Positions 1 through 11,584 are shown, counted from the stretch's first letter. The stretch: 64,000 nt of DNA from Coffea arabica (GCF_036785885.1 NC_092322.1:14654466-14718465); one strand, 5' to 3'. The notes: generated from the letters alone by a model not told the origin. Numbers and translations: made by a program.

Positions 1-544
1 AAAGCATCCCCTTAAAAATAAAATTAGTGTACTTAAACAATTATGGTGTTATACTGGGTGAATTTTTTGGTTGTTCGCTCTATTTCTCTTACTCTGATCT
101 GTTAGTTTAATCATATTTATAACTATTTACTCACAAATTTTATAATACAAGAAGTCTTTGTTGTTGAAGTAGCAGTAAGACTTGAAATGGAACCAAATCC
201 GTCCCAAATTGATCCCCCTGCAATGAAAGGTGTTTCAAACTAGTATCTACATTAATGTTTAAAAGTCCAACTCTAGCATCAAGAGTTCTTTTCCTAAAAA
301 GTAAAAATTTCGTTTTAATTTTTCTCATCACTCTTACATGTTTATGCTCTAGTTTAATGGGTCAAAATCTCAGGATTTAAAGATTTTGGGTTTAAAATTT
401 TAAATTTCCCCTCCCGCCTCTTGAAAATTCCACACAGCCCTACCAAAAATAAATTTAAAAATATAACAGCTTAAAGATATTTTCTTAGTTACCATCAAGT
501 TTGACCTCCAAGACAATAAAGGAGCCTTTTGTTATTAAAAAGAA
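1..544. other. A+T-rich intergenic DNA, no gene
   Basis: I see no credible coding sequence. About 340-544 is a diverged duplicate of about 18230-18450: the two share phrases around a 'gattttgggtttaaaat' core and end at the same 'ttgttattaaaaagaa' string. That string is interrupted in this copy by the small element at 545-702. Confidence 0.5.
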
Positions 545-702
545 GGGTAAAAACAAAAAAACCCTTATGGTAAGCCTTTAACAGATTCCGTCACCTTTAC
601 AATTTAGTTCAAAGCATGAGGGGTCGTGTTGTATATTTTAAAATCATGAGGAACTTTTCTGTGTATTAGATTTATCACAGGGAATTTTTTTATTTTTTAC
701 CC
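545..702. mobile_element. Mutator-like MITE, 158 bp, 9-bp TSD
   Basis: The element starts with GGGTAAAAAC and ends with TTTTTTACCC, forming short terminal inverted repeats. It is flanked by perfect 9-bp direct repeats TAAAAAGAA (536-544 and 703-711), the target-duplication length typical of Mutator-like elements. The paralogous segment near 18440-18460 reads straight through the site without the insert, so it acts as an empty-site control. There is no coding capacity, so the element is non-autonomous. Confidence 0.75.
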
Positions 703-779
703 TAAAAAGAATTGTTCAACTAAAACATACTTTAAAAAAATAAATAATCACACATTGTTCATAACTAGGTTCAATTAAG

Positions 780-2240
780 TCATTTTCCATATTCTTGGTC
801 ACGGTGCAACAGCAATCTAAGATTTGAGGGACCAGTCTAGCTTCTTGTCAGTCTAAGATTTGAGGGACCACACAATTTTCTATTGCAAGAAACAAAAAAC
901 AGTAGTGCTATTTCTTCACAAGATCACCAGTAATTCTTGTTAGTGGGATCAGTGCTAACATATTACAGTTCCCATAAATTCACAACTTGTAAAACTAGAT
1001 ATCATGGTCACGGTTCCAGAACCGCCGGTTCTTCAAAGAGGTAGAATCAGAACTACACCATATAAGATGGTTTTGGTTCTGGTTCTAAAACCGCCGGTTC
1101 TGGTTCTTCAAAGAGGTAGAACCAGAATCGCATAGTTCTGATTTCGGTTCTTTATGGTTCTGGTTCTGGTTCCGTATGGTATCCTACAATTTTATTTAAT
1201 TCTTTATCCTTACCATACGAATATAACAATATATTTAAAATTTCAAATTGAATGTACAAAAATAAATACAAAATAAAGATCATATTTTAATTTTATTATT
1301 ATTCTACAAAGTAAGAAGTAATAAATAGACAATACAAATTTTATGAAAAGTACATTATATTATCAAATTAAAAAATACATTACACTATCAAATGGTTGTC
1401 ATGTGTTGACTTTCTTGAGTTGGACAATCATCAATGTTGAAGATTTCATTTGAAGAAATATTGCAAAAAATATTTTTTTTGCTTGCATGATTTTGAAGAT
1501 GAGCTACTACCATCAAAACTTGCAAAACTTGCCATTTTTTGATAGCAAATAAGCAAAAAAAAAAATTGTAAGTAATAATTTAATACTTACAAATTATAAT
1601 GATAGATATTAGACGAATAGAAATAATTAAATAATTAGTAAAATATATAGAAAGTCCATAAAATTTAAACTTTCTTAAAACCTATTAAACACAACTAATT
1701 TTTTTGAATTATCTCACTACTTATATTAATTATTTTTAACGGTTCTGAAACCGGCGGTTCTGGTTCTGGTTCTATTTTTAGAGAATCGGAACCGGAACCT
1801 TTATCCAAGGTTCTGGTTCCATGGTTCTGGTTCCGGTTCTGATCCGATTCCAAATGGTCCGGTTCCTGGTCCGGTTCCCAATTCCAAATGGAACCATGGC
1901 CATGCCTAGATATCATGGTATCTAACTCTTCAGTGCTTATGCAACAATCTTATGATTTATATTTTCTTCCTTTTAACCAAGAAATGGAATTGCTTAATTT
2001 ATTGGTCAAGTCCCAACACCAAGTTGGATTTGAGATGAGAGAACAATATCAGATCAAAAGTAAAGCAACTATACCCTACATAAAGCAAAGTCATGTCGGC
2101 CAAATCCATAATAGATTCATAATTGAAAACTTCCAAAATCAACCACATTATGTTGTCTAACTAACATTTTGTAATGGATGAATTATCATCCTATTAATCG
2201 ACAATACTGCGTACAATTAAAAGATTTACCGGAAGAATTG
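780..2240. repeat. Segmental duplicate A1 (partner at 20540-21300)
   Basis: Excluding the hAT-like insert at 1003-1905, this stretch aligns by eye over several hundred bases with 20540-21300. Shared anchors include 'aagatttgagggacca', 'aattcttgttagtgggatca', 'cataaagcaaagtcatgtc' and 'ctaactaacattttgtaa'. A third, shorter relative lies at about 27830-28310. All copies lack convincing reading frames, so this is duplicated non-coding DNA of unknown origin. Confidence 0.7.
1003..1905. mobile_element. Non-autonomous hAT-like element with GGTTC-rich ends
   Basis: Terminal inverted repeats of about 16 bp can be read at the ends: CATGGTCACGGTTCCA at the left, and the complement of the right end gives CATGGCCATGGTTCCA. 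The flanks carry an exact 8-bp direct repeat CTAGATAT (995-1002 and 1906-1913), the hAT target length. Both subterminal regions (about 1003-1190 and 1738-1900) are packed with the motif GGTTCTGGTTC or GGTTCCGGTTC in opposite orientations, and the middle is A+T-rich. The duplicate at about 20761 lacks the element. There is no transposase. The small frames here are translations of the subterminal repeats. Confidence 0.75.
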
Positions 2241-2249
2241 GTTATCATA

Positions 2250-4080
2250 TCAATCAACAAATGCATATGTCATATCATTTCAATTTGAATTTAAATTTCA
2301 AATTTTGCACATATGACATGTTTCTAACCCTATTTATGTATACACTGATAATGTATAAAAGATTTAGTCTAATTTTTATATCAATTTTTATGAGAAAGGC
2401 TATTTATGGAAGCCAATATGTATTTTTTCTATTGGAGTCTAATAAGCAAAACATATTCTTTTTGGGTTGGAAGGTAATAAGCAAAAATGTGTTTGTAATA
2501 GTACTGGAGCTCCCTCCATAAGGACACTTTGGGGCTGTAACACAAGCTTTTTACAGTGTTACTAACGGTTGAAGACGTCGGGGGCGTTTTGCCTAACGTT
2601 TGCTCATTCGGGGGTTAGATTGCTATTTGACCAAATCTCAGGATTTGATTCGTAATTTGACCAAACCACAAGGAAGATAAATGTGATTAATCCTTTGTTA
2701 ATCAAGTCATAAGTTTTGCTTGAAACTGTAGTAAGGATTGTATTAAAAAATGGTAAGTTTTACTAGTGAATTAACAAGATTCGTTAATGATGTTGTAAAT
2801 TTTACTAAAAAAAAGTGACAAGATTTGTTAATAAAATCATTACTTTGCTTTAAAAAGTAGTAAGTTTTATTTAAAAAAAGACAAATTCTAAAACAAAATG
2901 ATAATTTTTTTGCTAAAAGTATTTGTTATTTAAATAGTAAGTTACATAAATTATGAAACTTACTTGTTGTATGGAAAAACTCACTGTTTAATTTACTACC
3001 ACAATTTATTTTTATGAAAGAAAGTTATGTCATATATTGTCAAATAGTTTGTAAAGCAGTGCACAAGCACAGGTAAATTTTCTGGAACCGTTTAAATTAA
3101 CTGGACGAATTCAAGGCCCTTCTTCCACAACTCTCTTCAGGGCTATTGGTTCTTTTGGCCTTTGATCACTGTGTGTTAATAATTCAAAAAAAAAAAAAGA
3201 AAGAAAGAAAGAAAGAAACTTGACTTCCCAAATATAACATTGCAAGCAACATTTTATGAGTCTATGTTTTTCCTTTTCCTACAAACTAAAAGATGAAACA
3301 CCAAAGAAAAAGTTTTAGAATATTTACCTTCTTTAGACTTCCAAAAGCACTGGTAATTACAGGAAGTTTGTGCATGAAAATAGTGTAAAGAAGAAAGACA
3401 CACATTAAGATAACTCTTGCACAAGTTTTTGGATTTTGTTTTCCTTTCGGCTTGATATCCAAAGCTATTTCTAGACCTAATGCCAATGAAAATGGGCTGC
3501 GTGTAACAACAATACGCAAATTGTATCAGACAACCATTTGAGGCAAATTATACTATTCTTTTGCTACGCCCTTTCTCTATCGGGAAGTAACATAACCAAG
3601 TTTTTTTTTTCTTTTTCCTCGTCTCTTCTTAATATTTGTTGCAAAAACAAAAACTATTTTATGTTTTAACATGTTAATTAATTGAGTGTATGGTTCTTTG
3701 TCGAGGAAAAACAGAAGCAAGTCACAAGTTTCTGCACTACTCTGACTGAAATACAAAGAAAGGAGAGACAAGTGTATCTTGCATGTATGCATGGGCATGC
3801 TCAGCTAGCTTTAAGCATCATATCAATCTGTAGCAGCATTGACGAAGATTTTGCGAGTTGAGATTATAAAATGATAAAATCCATTAAACATCATCGAACC
3901 AGAAAAGAACATGGAGAAAAGTTTAGACATAGACTCTGATAGTGCTTGCCACTGCAGTTACGAAGTTCTGGCCAGCTGCATCAAGTCAAACCGAAAAAAA
4001 AAAATTGGGAAGCTCCAGAAATTGCTTTGAAAAAACCTTGAAATCAGACTCCTTGTGAGGGAATTGACTCTGTTTCTGAG
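2250..4080. other. Intergenic DNA downstream of the NLR
   Basis: About 1.8 kb of A+T-rich sequence between the A1 duplicate and the NLR stop codon. It holds a GAAA microsatellite at about 3196-3219, several short homopolymer runs and no gene I can support. 3930-4094 is probably the 3' untranslated region of the minus-strand NLR, but no polyadenylation site stands out. Confidence 0.4.
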
Positions 4081-4094
4081 GGAATTGGCTCTTC

Positions 4095-7000
4095 TTAGCC
4101 AATCCATGCATCACCACATTGTTCAATAACTATCTTTAGATCTTCATTTCCCATGTCCATCTGTTCTTGTTGAATTTTCTCCACTGAACTGACAACAGAC
4201 TCACCACACCGTCCCACCTCGATCGCTTCAAGAGTCGGACATTCCCCTAAACAAGAAGGCACCTCTTCCAGCTCTCGACAATTATACAATACCAATTGCT
4301 CAAGACGGGGAAAATTATCAGAAGCAGCAGTCCATCTGCGAAAGTCTAAGCGTGCCAATTTCAAGACCCGAAGGCTAGGGAACTCCCCTTCTTCCTTTAC
4401 CCATTCTTCCCCAGCAAAGGCTTCATGCTTTAATTTGAGCACTTGAAGATTGGGCAACTTTCCAATCGTTGAAATTTCACTCCATGGCTGCTTATTATCT
4501 GAGACAGTCAATTTCTTCAAATTCCTTGGGAATTTAAATCCATATCCTGTAAAATAAGACAGATTAAGTGATTCTAGCTGACTCAAACAGTCAAACTCTA
4601 GAATCCCTCCACCATTTCCGATTCTGACACCCGTTATTGAACATTTTAGCCTGCGGATGCTTGGTAACTTTGTCAGTATCTTTTGCAAGCTTTGAGAGGA
4701 GGGATCAATGGCAAGGTTTAAAGTGTCTAGATGATCTAAACATGGGGATACTTCAAGATTTTCAACAGGAAAAGCAAAACCGCCATTGGTAGTATAGTAG
4801 AGATGCCTCAGTGTCTTAATGTTCCAGATAGTCTTCGGTAACAAAAAATATCTTGAGTATCCTCTTACCAGAAAAGTTTGTAACCTTGAAAGGTTGGATA
4901 TTTCAGGTGGGATGCTATTTATTCCTGTAATATAAAGAGCTAAGTATCTCAAGTGAACAAGCAATACTACTACCATCGGAAAATGTGCATCAAACTTCAA
5001 GTTCCTTAAATCCAGCACTCTGAGAAGTTGAGGTAACCAAAGGCTGAAAGCATCCTCTTTAAACAATAACAAACTGCGTAAATTGGGAAAAAGTAGCATT
5101 AAATCCCAAGTCATCAAATTTCTGGCATTTTGATCACAAACTCGGTGGCGGTTGCTTGGGATAGTAAGAATAATGGGATCATTCTGACTATGAATAATAT
5201 GTAGAAAATTTTCTTCTTTGGCTTTTTCTACACAAAACTCATGTACCAAATCATGAAGTCGGCAGGCTTTGGCACCACCCCTAGTTCTGTGTTCAGAAAC
5301 CATAACTAGACTTCTATCAACCAGATCCTTCAAGTACTCATCTGCCACATCCTCTAGGCTCTTTTCTTCAGTCTTCTGCACAAATCCTTCAGAGATCCAA
5401 AGCCATAACAACCTTCGAATTGGAACATTTTTGTCTGCTCGAAATGCACTAAAGTAAAGAAGGCATGGCTTCAAATCACCTGGTAAATGACTATAACTCA
5501 ACTCAAGTGTCTTCATGCAATATTCGTCGTCAAGGACAATACTGGAACTTAGACTTTTTGCAACTTCTTGCCAGCAATTTTGACCAGTAGTAGCAAGAAT
5601 TCCAGCAACAAGGACAACTGTGAGAGGTAAGCCCCTACAGGATTTTGCTAATTGAAATCCAACTCCACTTAGTTTTGCAGGACAACCTTCTTTGCCAAAT
5701 AGCTTGTTTTGCAGCAATTTCCAACTCTCTTCATCGGTAAGGGGGCGGAGATGGTGAACTTTGCTATCAAGTTTGAGTTGCAAAAACAAATTCTGCAATC
5801 TGCTCGTTATAAGAATCCTACTTCCATTGGCATCATCTGGCAATGATTTTTCCAACAAATTCCATGCCTCAACGCCCCACAAATCATCCAACACTAGGAG
5901 ATACCTATTTCTGAGCAAAGCTTGTTTTAGCTTTAGAGCCAGATCACCTTCATTCTCCTCTGGATATTGTTCGGGACTCCTAGAATCAATACTATGCAAT
6001 ATCTGAACTAACAAGTTGTGTGTGCTATATATTTGAGAAACAGTGCACCAAGCACGAATATGAAAGTGCAACTTTACTGAAGGAGAACTATAAACCATAT
6101 TGGCTAATGTGGTCTTACCGAGCCCAGGCATACCAACGATGGGAACAACACCCAACTTCCTTGATCCTCCAGTGAGTCTATCAGTGATAGTTTTCACCTC
6201 GTCATCGAGACACACAAACTCTTCATTTTTCGTGGCCGCAATAACTTGTGATGACACACAAGTGAAAGTCTCGGTAACTCTCTTGGTTTCGCCATCATAG
6301 CTTATGCTACCATAGATCTCTTGGGCTTCAGTCTTCATAAGATTGATATCTGTAGCAACATCATCCAAACAACATTCACGTTCATCACCAACAAGTGTCC
6401 AGTCGATCACTAACTCTGCTTTATATGCAGCCTCCATAACACGACTCCAGAAAGCTTGGATTTTTTTGCTCTGATTGCACTGCTCCTTGATTTTTTCCAG
6501 GAAAGATCTTAAAAATTCAAAATCTTTTTGGATTTTCTGGATTTTATCCACTGGAAAAGCAATTGAACCATTGATTTCATCACAACTTGCTAGTTTCTTT
6601 AGATTTTTTAAAAAAAAATCCATAGAGCCCAACTCATTGATCCTAGGAAAACCAAATCCCGAAACTGATGTTAGTGGATAGACCTGTGTAACTTCTGCCC
6701 TAATAAGCTTGAGCACTTTGAGCAAATGAAGAAGAGCAAGATCTGTTTCGTTGGCCAAGCCTTCTTTGATTAACTGATTCACAGAAAGGGAGAAAATTAC
6801 GATTGCTGCATCACGGACCACAACTGCAATAAGAGTCTTCATTTCATGGCGTAGCTCTTTGAACTTCTGCTGATGCCTGAGAAGGATTGTCAGGAATCTT
6901 AACCCCTCAAGGAGTTTTAGCATTCGTTTCATAATCGGAACCAGAATACTGGTACAAGATTGTACTAGCTCCGTGATAATGTGAACGAGACAATCCATGA

Positions 7001-7871
7001 AGTCAGCCACTAGATGCTTATTCTTCTCTAGAGTTGAAGTGTTTGAGGAACTTGATAACTTTGAAGCAGTCAGGACATGGAAATAAGTTTGTCGGACTTG
7101 GGGACTACTTGGATAAATCTTCTCACGTATCAGTCGAGAGATTTGAAGTTCCATTTCCTCGCATAGCTTTTCATCATCTCCGTGAAACCAGCATTTATAA
7201 ATCAGGCGTAATGCATTGAAAGCTACCACTTCAGCGTGAATCAAGAGATCTATCAATTGCTGACCCTCGACACCGTGAAGCATGGAAAAGCCAATGAAAC
7301 ACTTCAAGAACATTAGCTTCTCTTTAAGGGCTTTCACCAGAACAATCAACGCTTTACGAAATTTGTGCCTTCCGGAGAGAAGATCCTCCAGATTCTCTGA
7401 AACCGAATCAATGAAATCAATGACTGGTCCTGGATCTCTCAGCCAGTAATAGTCCAACAAAAAGTCAATCCACGATTCCTTGATATCTGTCTCGAAAAAC
7501 AACTTGATTGCTTTCCTAAATATGGTGAGCTCACTTGCGACCCATATCAAACGTTCTGGACCAAGATACCTCTTGTCTTCGATGCGAGCAGATTCAAGAT
7601 CTACCATTTTCCTGATAATCAGTTGTTGAATTCTGAAAGAAGTAACATCCTTCTCCTCCTCATTTTGTTCCAAACAGGTTTCACGGTTCCTCCTCCTCCT
7701 CCTACACTTTGTGAGATACAGATCAAAGGTTTGTAGCAGTCTCACCTCGCCCTTCAGGTCCGAGATATTATTATGCGGCGAATAATAATGTCTGGGGGCC
7801 TCATACAACCAGCCTAGATAATCCAGAGCGGAATGAAAGCAACTAGTGCTACTACTGGAAGGTATCTCCAT
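4095..7871 (-). CDS. R1-type coiled-coil NLR immune receptor
   Basis: A single uninterrupted frame of 1258 codons encodes an intracellular NLR of the late-blight-resistance R1 group, which senses pathogen effectors. Residues 1-400 form the long alpha-helical N-terminal extension typical of R1-type proteins. A coiled-coil region follows (about 405-545), with an EDVID-like motif AELVID at 485-490. The NB-ARC domain has the P-loop GMPGLGKTT (580-588), kinase-2 LLVLDDLW (658-665), RNBS-B GSRILITSR (683-691), GLPL (747-750), an RNBS-D-like stretch (803-831) and an MHD-position motif reading LHD (872-874). About 925-1225 is an irregular leucine-rich repeat region. No frameshift or stop breaks it and all nucleotide-binding motifs are present, so it looks functional. 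The start is the first ATG of the frame. The ligand cannot be predicted. Confidence is high for the family and moderate for expression. Confidence 0.95.
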   Translation of the reverse strand: MEIPSSSSTSCFHSALDYLGWLYEAPRHYYSPHNNISDLKGEVRLLQTFDLYLTKCRRRRRNRETCLEQNEEEKDVTSFRIQQLIIRKMVDLESARIEDKRYLGPERLIWVASELTIFRKAIKLFFETDIKESWIDFLLDYYWLRDPGPVIDFIDSVSENLEDLLSGRHKFRKALIVLVKALKEKLMFLKCFIGFSMLHGVEGQQLIDLLIHAEVVAFNALRLIYKCWFHGDDEKLCEEMELQISRLIREKIYPSSPQVRQTYFHVLTASKLSSSSNTSTLEKNKHLVADFMDCLVHIITELVQSCTSILVPIMKRMLKLLEGLRFLTILLRHQQKFKELRHEMKTLIAVVVRDAAIVIFSLSVNQLIKEGLANETDLALLHLLKVLKLIRAEVTQVYPLTSVSGFGFPRINELGSMDFFLKNLKKLASCDEINGSIAFPVDKIQKIQKDFEFLRSFLEKIKEQCNQSKKIQAFWSRVMEAAYKAELVIDWTLVGDERECCLDDVATDINLMKTEAQEIYGSISYDGETKRVTETFTCVSSQVIAATKNEEFVCLDDEVKTITDRLTGGSRKLGVVPIVGMPGLGKTTLANMVYSSPSVKLHFHIRAWCTVSQIYSTHNLLVQILHSIDSRSPEQYPEENEGDLALKLKQALLRNRYLLVLDDLWGVEAWNLLEKSLPDDANGSRILITSRLQNLFLQLKLDSKVHHLRPLTDEESWKLLQNKLFGKEGCPAKLSGVGFQLAKSCRGLPLTVVLVAGILATTGQNCWQEVAKSLSSSIVLDDEYCMKTLELSYSHLPGDLKPCLLYFSAFRADKNVPIRRLLWLWISEGFVQKTEEKSLEDVADEYLKDLVDRSLVMVSEHRTRGGAKACRLHDLVHEFCVEKAKEENFLHIIHSQNDPIILTIPSNRHRVCDQNARNLMTWDLMLLFPNLRSLLLFKEDAFSLWLPQLLRVLDLRNLKFDAHFPMVVVLLVHLRYLALYITGINSIPPEISNLSRLQTFLVRGYSRYFLLPKTIWNIKTLRHLYYTTNGGFAFPVENLEVSPCLDHLDTLNLAIDPSSQSLQKILTKLPSIRRLKCSITGVRIGNGGGILEFDCLSQLESLNLSYFTGYGFKFPRNLKKLTVSDNKQPWSEISTIGKLPNLQVLKLKHEAFAGEEWVKEEGEFPSLRVLKLARLDFRRWTAASDNFPRLEQLVLYNCRELEEVPSCLGECPTLEAIEVGRCGESVVSSVEKIQQEQMDMGNEDLKIVIEQCGDAWIG

Positions 7872-8600
7872 TATAGTATCTTCTACTGATTCTGAGATCA
7901 GATTGGTATCTTGAATAATAAACTTAGTTCAAGGTTTACAACTTTCTGATTATCTGAGAATAGTGAAAAATATTGTCGGCGAGAGTCTCTTCCTTCTGTT
8001 CTTGGTGCAACATGCGAGACACTTCCAGTTGTCTTCTTGTGTTGGTGGAGACTTTAGGTCACTTCCCCAGGGCCTATACGAGTCAGCTTTTGTCTACTTT
8101 CGGCCAAAGTGCCTTTCATGTCCAAGTAATGCACGTTTTTAGACCACATAGAAACGATACCAATTCGAGGTAAATAAATCTAGATAGATGCTAAAGCAGT
8201 AAATGGTCATAATACGTAGTGTTCATTTTTTATGTCTAAAAGAAAATTGTAGAACAGGTTATAATACTAAAGCAGTAATCAGTTATAATTTTAGCAAAAT
8301 GGAAACACTTTAGTGAAAGCTGCTCACGTTAATTCCATCATTATCCTTGTTAATGCCAACTCTATAAGAAGCTTGAAGGCACCTAAAACTCCAGACACGT
8401 TAAGGTAACAATTCTTAGAAATCTAGGAATTGACTGTTCTTTGGACTCCGGTGTAGGGCTCGGGGAAAAAAAAACCATAGCAATTAGATCGCATAAAGCC
8501 ATCAGCAAGACTAAATTGCTAAAATCATCTATGGGACAGGAGCTTGCCTGGTAAACTGACAGCCATAACAATGAAAATTCACCGTGGTTAACAATGAAAT
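7872..8600. other. Upstream region of the NLR
   Basis: Intergenic DNA that must contain the minus-strand NLR promoter. I could not find a convincing TATA element at a standard distance from the ATG at 7871. Small frames here lack any domain or composition signal and are not called. Confidence 0.3.
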
Positions 8601-8609
8601 ATTATCCCA

Positions 8610-9500
8610 ATCAGGGACGGATCCAGGATTTTAGTTTACGGTAGCAAACCATCAAAGATATAATAGCAAAAAATATATCATATTAAATAAAGCATCCTAA
8701 GTGTAAAATAAAAGTCCAATAGACGATAACTAAGAATACTTTTCTTTTTTTTTCTAATTAAGGCTAAAGTATAAAGGAAAATGTGAAAATTAGGCTCTGT
8801 ATCATTCTATTTACTATCAATGCTAGGCAGTCAAAACTATATTCGAAACTTCTTTAATTTGTAGAATAGTTAAATATTCTTTTGTTTGCCTTTGATTTCC
8901 TATGCACATAACATAGTATTAGCTTACTTACTAATTTCAAGTTATAGTAACCGAGGAAACTAAGAATTGGCTTGTTATGAGACACTAGCTTAAAAGAAAA
9001 AATTAATGTTTCTTTAATTGCTATTTAAAAGTAACAATATACTTTTATGAGGAAACGACTGGTTAATTTGGTATAGGACACTTCTAAAAAGAAATTGAGG
9101 AAAATAAATAAATTAAATACTAATAATCATATTTAGGGGGACAATTGATTCAATTTTATTTAATACCAACTACTCCCTTCGTTCCAAAATTTATTTTTGT
9201 CGTACTTTCTATTTTGGGATGTCCCAAAATGTTTGTCTTGTTTAAAAAGTTAAAGCTCCTTTTGGTATTTCTTTTTCAATATTGTCCCTGCTTTTTAATC
9301 AAAAGCCTGTTACATTCAAATTCAAAATTTGAATTTTGAGGGATAAGATTGGAAAAAATGTTCAAACATCACAATCAAAACGCTATTATTGATAAATGTT
9401 GGATGCCTAAAACTCGACCAAAATTTTGGGATGAAAGGAGTAATCATGCTATTGAGGCTTTTAGAATTTTGAAAACTTTTAAGGCGCCCCTTCTATAATT
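8610..9500. mobile_element. Degraded transposon fragment carrying a nested MITE
   Basis: The opening string 'agggacggatccaggatttt' and the terminal 'aggcgccccttctataattg' look like worn ends of a high-copy plant repeat, with A+T-rich sequence between them. I cannot assign a superfamily because no clean terminal repeats or target duplication are visible. A Stowaway-like element sits inside at 9173-9440. Confidence 0.35.
9173..9440. mobile_element. Stowaway-like (Tc1/mariner) MITE, TA target
   Basis: 268 bp bounded by TIRs CTCCCTTCGTTCCAAAATTT and, on the complement of the right end, CTCCTTTCATCCCAAAATTT. It is flanked on both sides by TA (9171-9172, 9441-9442). The 'CTCCCTYCGTTCC' terminus is the hallmark of Stowaway MITEs. 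It has no coding capacity. Confidence 0.8.
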
Positions 9501-9509
9501 GATTCCAAC

Positions 9510-9695
9510 ATAGAATTTTCCAGCTGAACACATGAAAATTGAAGAAATTAAGCATCGCTTATAAAAATTTATTTGCCCACCATCTTAAATAGTAATCCAC
9601 ACTTCAAGCTTCTAAAGTTTCCAGATATATTACCCACTTTTTACCTTTCTTTCCATAGTTTACTTAAGTAAAATAATTTGAAGATGACAAGAAAC
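9510..9695. repeat. Segmental duplicate A2 (partner at 26757-26960)
   Basis: Shared anchors with 26757-26960 include 'gaattttccag'/'gaaaattccag', 'atttgcccaccatctt'/'atttgcccatcatctt', 'cctttctttccata' and 'cttaagtaaaa'. Similarity stops at about 9697, where a more G+C-rich insert begins in this copy only. Confidence 0.65.
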
Positions 9696-9696
9696 A

Positions 9697-9985
9697 AAAG
9701 GCCCCCAGTGGTAAACCATCCGAGCCACCTCTCCCAAAATGGAAAATATGATGTGGACTGTCAATCCGCAAAGCTGGCAGCAAGAACATTTTTTTAAGTT
9801 TTTTGACGGCTCGTGAAAACCAGCTCCGCGCATCACTAAATACAAAAAATAGGTCCCTGGATTGCCAACTAAGTGATAGGCCTGGGCCGCTGAGAACCCG
9901 CCTGGACTTGTCAAAGATCGAACCAACTTTGTCCACACTGCCACCAAGAGGAGGACTTGAATAGTAAAATTTGGTAAAAAAAAAA
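9697..9985 (-). mobile_element. Possible SINE insertion
   Basis: This block is richer in G+C than its surroundings and interrupts duplicate A2 relative to its partner. On the minus strand a tRNA promoter-like pair can be seen: an A-box-like TGGTGGCAGTGTGG and a B-box-like GGTTCGATC about 10 bases later. An A-rich run lies just outside at about 9975-9987. The target duplication is not clear. Two overlapping minus-strand frames of 90-95 aa here have no domain and are not called genes. Confidence 0.35.
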
Positions 9986-9989
9986 AAAG

Positions 9990-11580
9990 AATGGTAAAAT
10001 TTGGGAAAATAAAACTTAAATCGTCAGAAATGCCCTTCTATAGTCATGCTTGTTAATTTACTGCAAATTTCGTATTGAAATAAAAGGTTGCGAAACAAAG
10101 ACAAGCAACAATAAAAATACTTTCAAATTATTGCTGCCAAATTTCAATTTATTCAATAAAACTAATATTTTTTTTTGGCTTTATCAAGCTACAAAACTAT
10201 TTTTATTTTAAGGTGTGCAAGCAAATATTTACAGTGAAAAAGAAAATGAATAAATCTCAGCTATTAGAAAAGTACATATATTGCGGTTAGAGCTGCATAT
10301 ATCATCTTTGTTTTTGACATATGCTGCCAATAGAATTTATGCCTAAATTGGCACCAAATTTATATGGCTGTCTTGTTACCAATGATGCTTAGATTTTTTT
10401 TTTTTTTTTTTTAAGATTGTAGGTCAAATTTAACTTTTTCGAAAGAATTTCATACTCATCATTGCTTAATTTAGAACTAATTATGTGATGGCCCCTATTT
10501 GTTAATAATGATGCTAGATTTTTTTTTCCTATTTTTGGATTATAGAAAAAAAGGGCCAACACTTTTTCTGTCAAAATATTTTGACAATAACCATAAGCAA
10601 TGATGGTAGAATAGTCAATTGACCATTGGTATGCCCTTTATTGGGTTCCATCTAGCTAATTGGGTCTTACCAAACAAAAAAAAACCTAGCTAATTGAGGA
10701 GAAAAGTGATAATTTTAAAAATTTAGAGAAGCTCAGTGATATTGTTATAAACTTGATGGGAGGTTCATAAAATTATCCCTATCTAGAAGTACTCCCTTAA
10801 CATTTTTGTGATTGCCTAAAAATCCGTATCTAATATTTCTTGGACAGTCTAAAATAGGAGGAGTTCAAGATGAGCCCAATCCGTTATGTATACGCAGCCA
10901 TGGGACCTCCCTACCGAAGTCTAACTCATTGAACCAATCAGGCCAAGTTAACTGATTCCCATTTTTCTTTCTTTGTTAGTATTCCTATGAAAGTAAAGAA
11001 AATATAAAAACAATATATTTTTGTTGAGAATATATGAAATATGGATTGGAGTTTGTTGTTATTTAAACCAACTCCACTTGAGTACCAATTTTCTTTGGCG
11101 ATCTTGTCACTATGATGCTCAAATTATTTCTTTTCTTTTTTTTTTAAGATTGTAAGTCAGATTTAACTTTTTTTTTTTTTTGGAAGTATTGTCATAATAA
11201 TTGGTGCCTAAGTTAGAAATGAACATGTGATTGCCCATGTTCATTAACAATTCACGAGTGATAAAATTTACAAATTTTAGTTGGTTGCGTATTAACATTA
11301 GGCCTCCCTAAGGAGTTATATGGCTTGAAAAGAAGAAAGAAAAGAATGAACACTAGAGGAACCAGAAAATTGAGATGAAAAATGGCAATAGTGAAAAATA
11401 GGAATAATGAGAATGATAAGACTGAAAAAGAAATGGACATGATTTATTTTCCACAGGTTACTTGGAGTCTACGTGGCAGTAGCTATTAAAAAGGGAATAA
11501 AATTTACAAATGAATCATTTTGGGTTATTATTTTTTGATAAGAAGCTTATTTTGGCAAAAAACTCAGAATTTTGATTATT
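9990..11580. other. Intergenic DNA with an internal duplication
   Basis: A+T-rich and without genes. The stretch around 10370-10510 ('aagattgtaggtcaaatttaac', 'gtgatggcccctatttgttaa') recurs in diverged form at about 11110-11250 ('aagattgtaagtcagatttaac', 'gtgattgcccatgttcatta'), a repeat spaced about 740 bp apart. 10800-10980 is related to 18590-18800, with the shared phrase 'agcccaatcc' and neighbouring text. Confidence 0.5.
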
Positions 11581-11584
11581 GCAA

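Noticed and set aside
1695-1916. 73-codon minus-strand frame rich in Pro/Glu/Ser
   Set aside because: It is a reading of GGTTCCGGTTC subterminal repeats of the hAT-like element.
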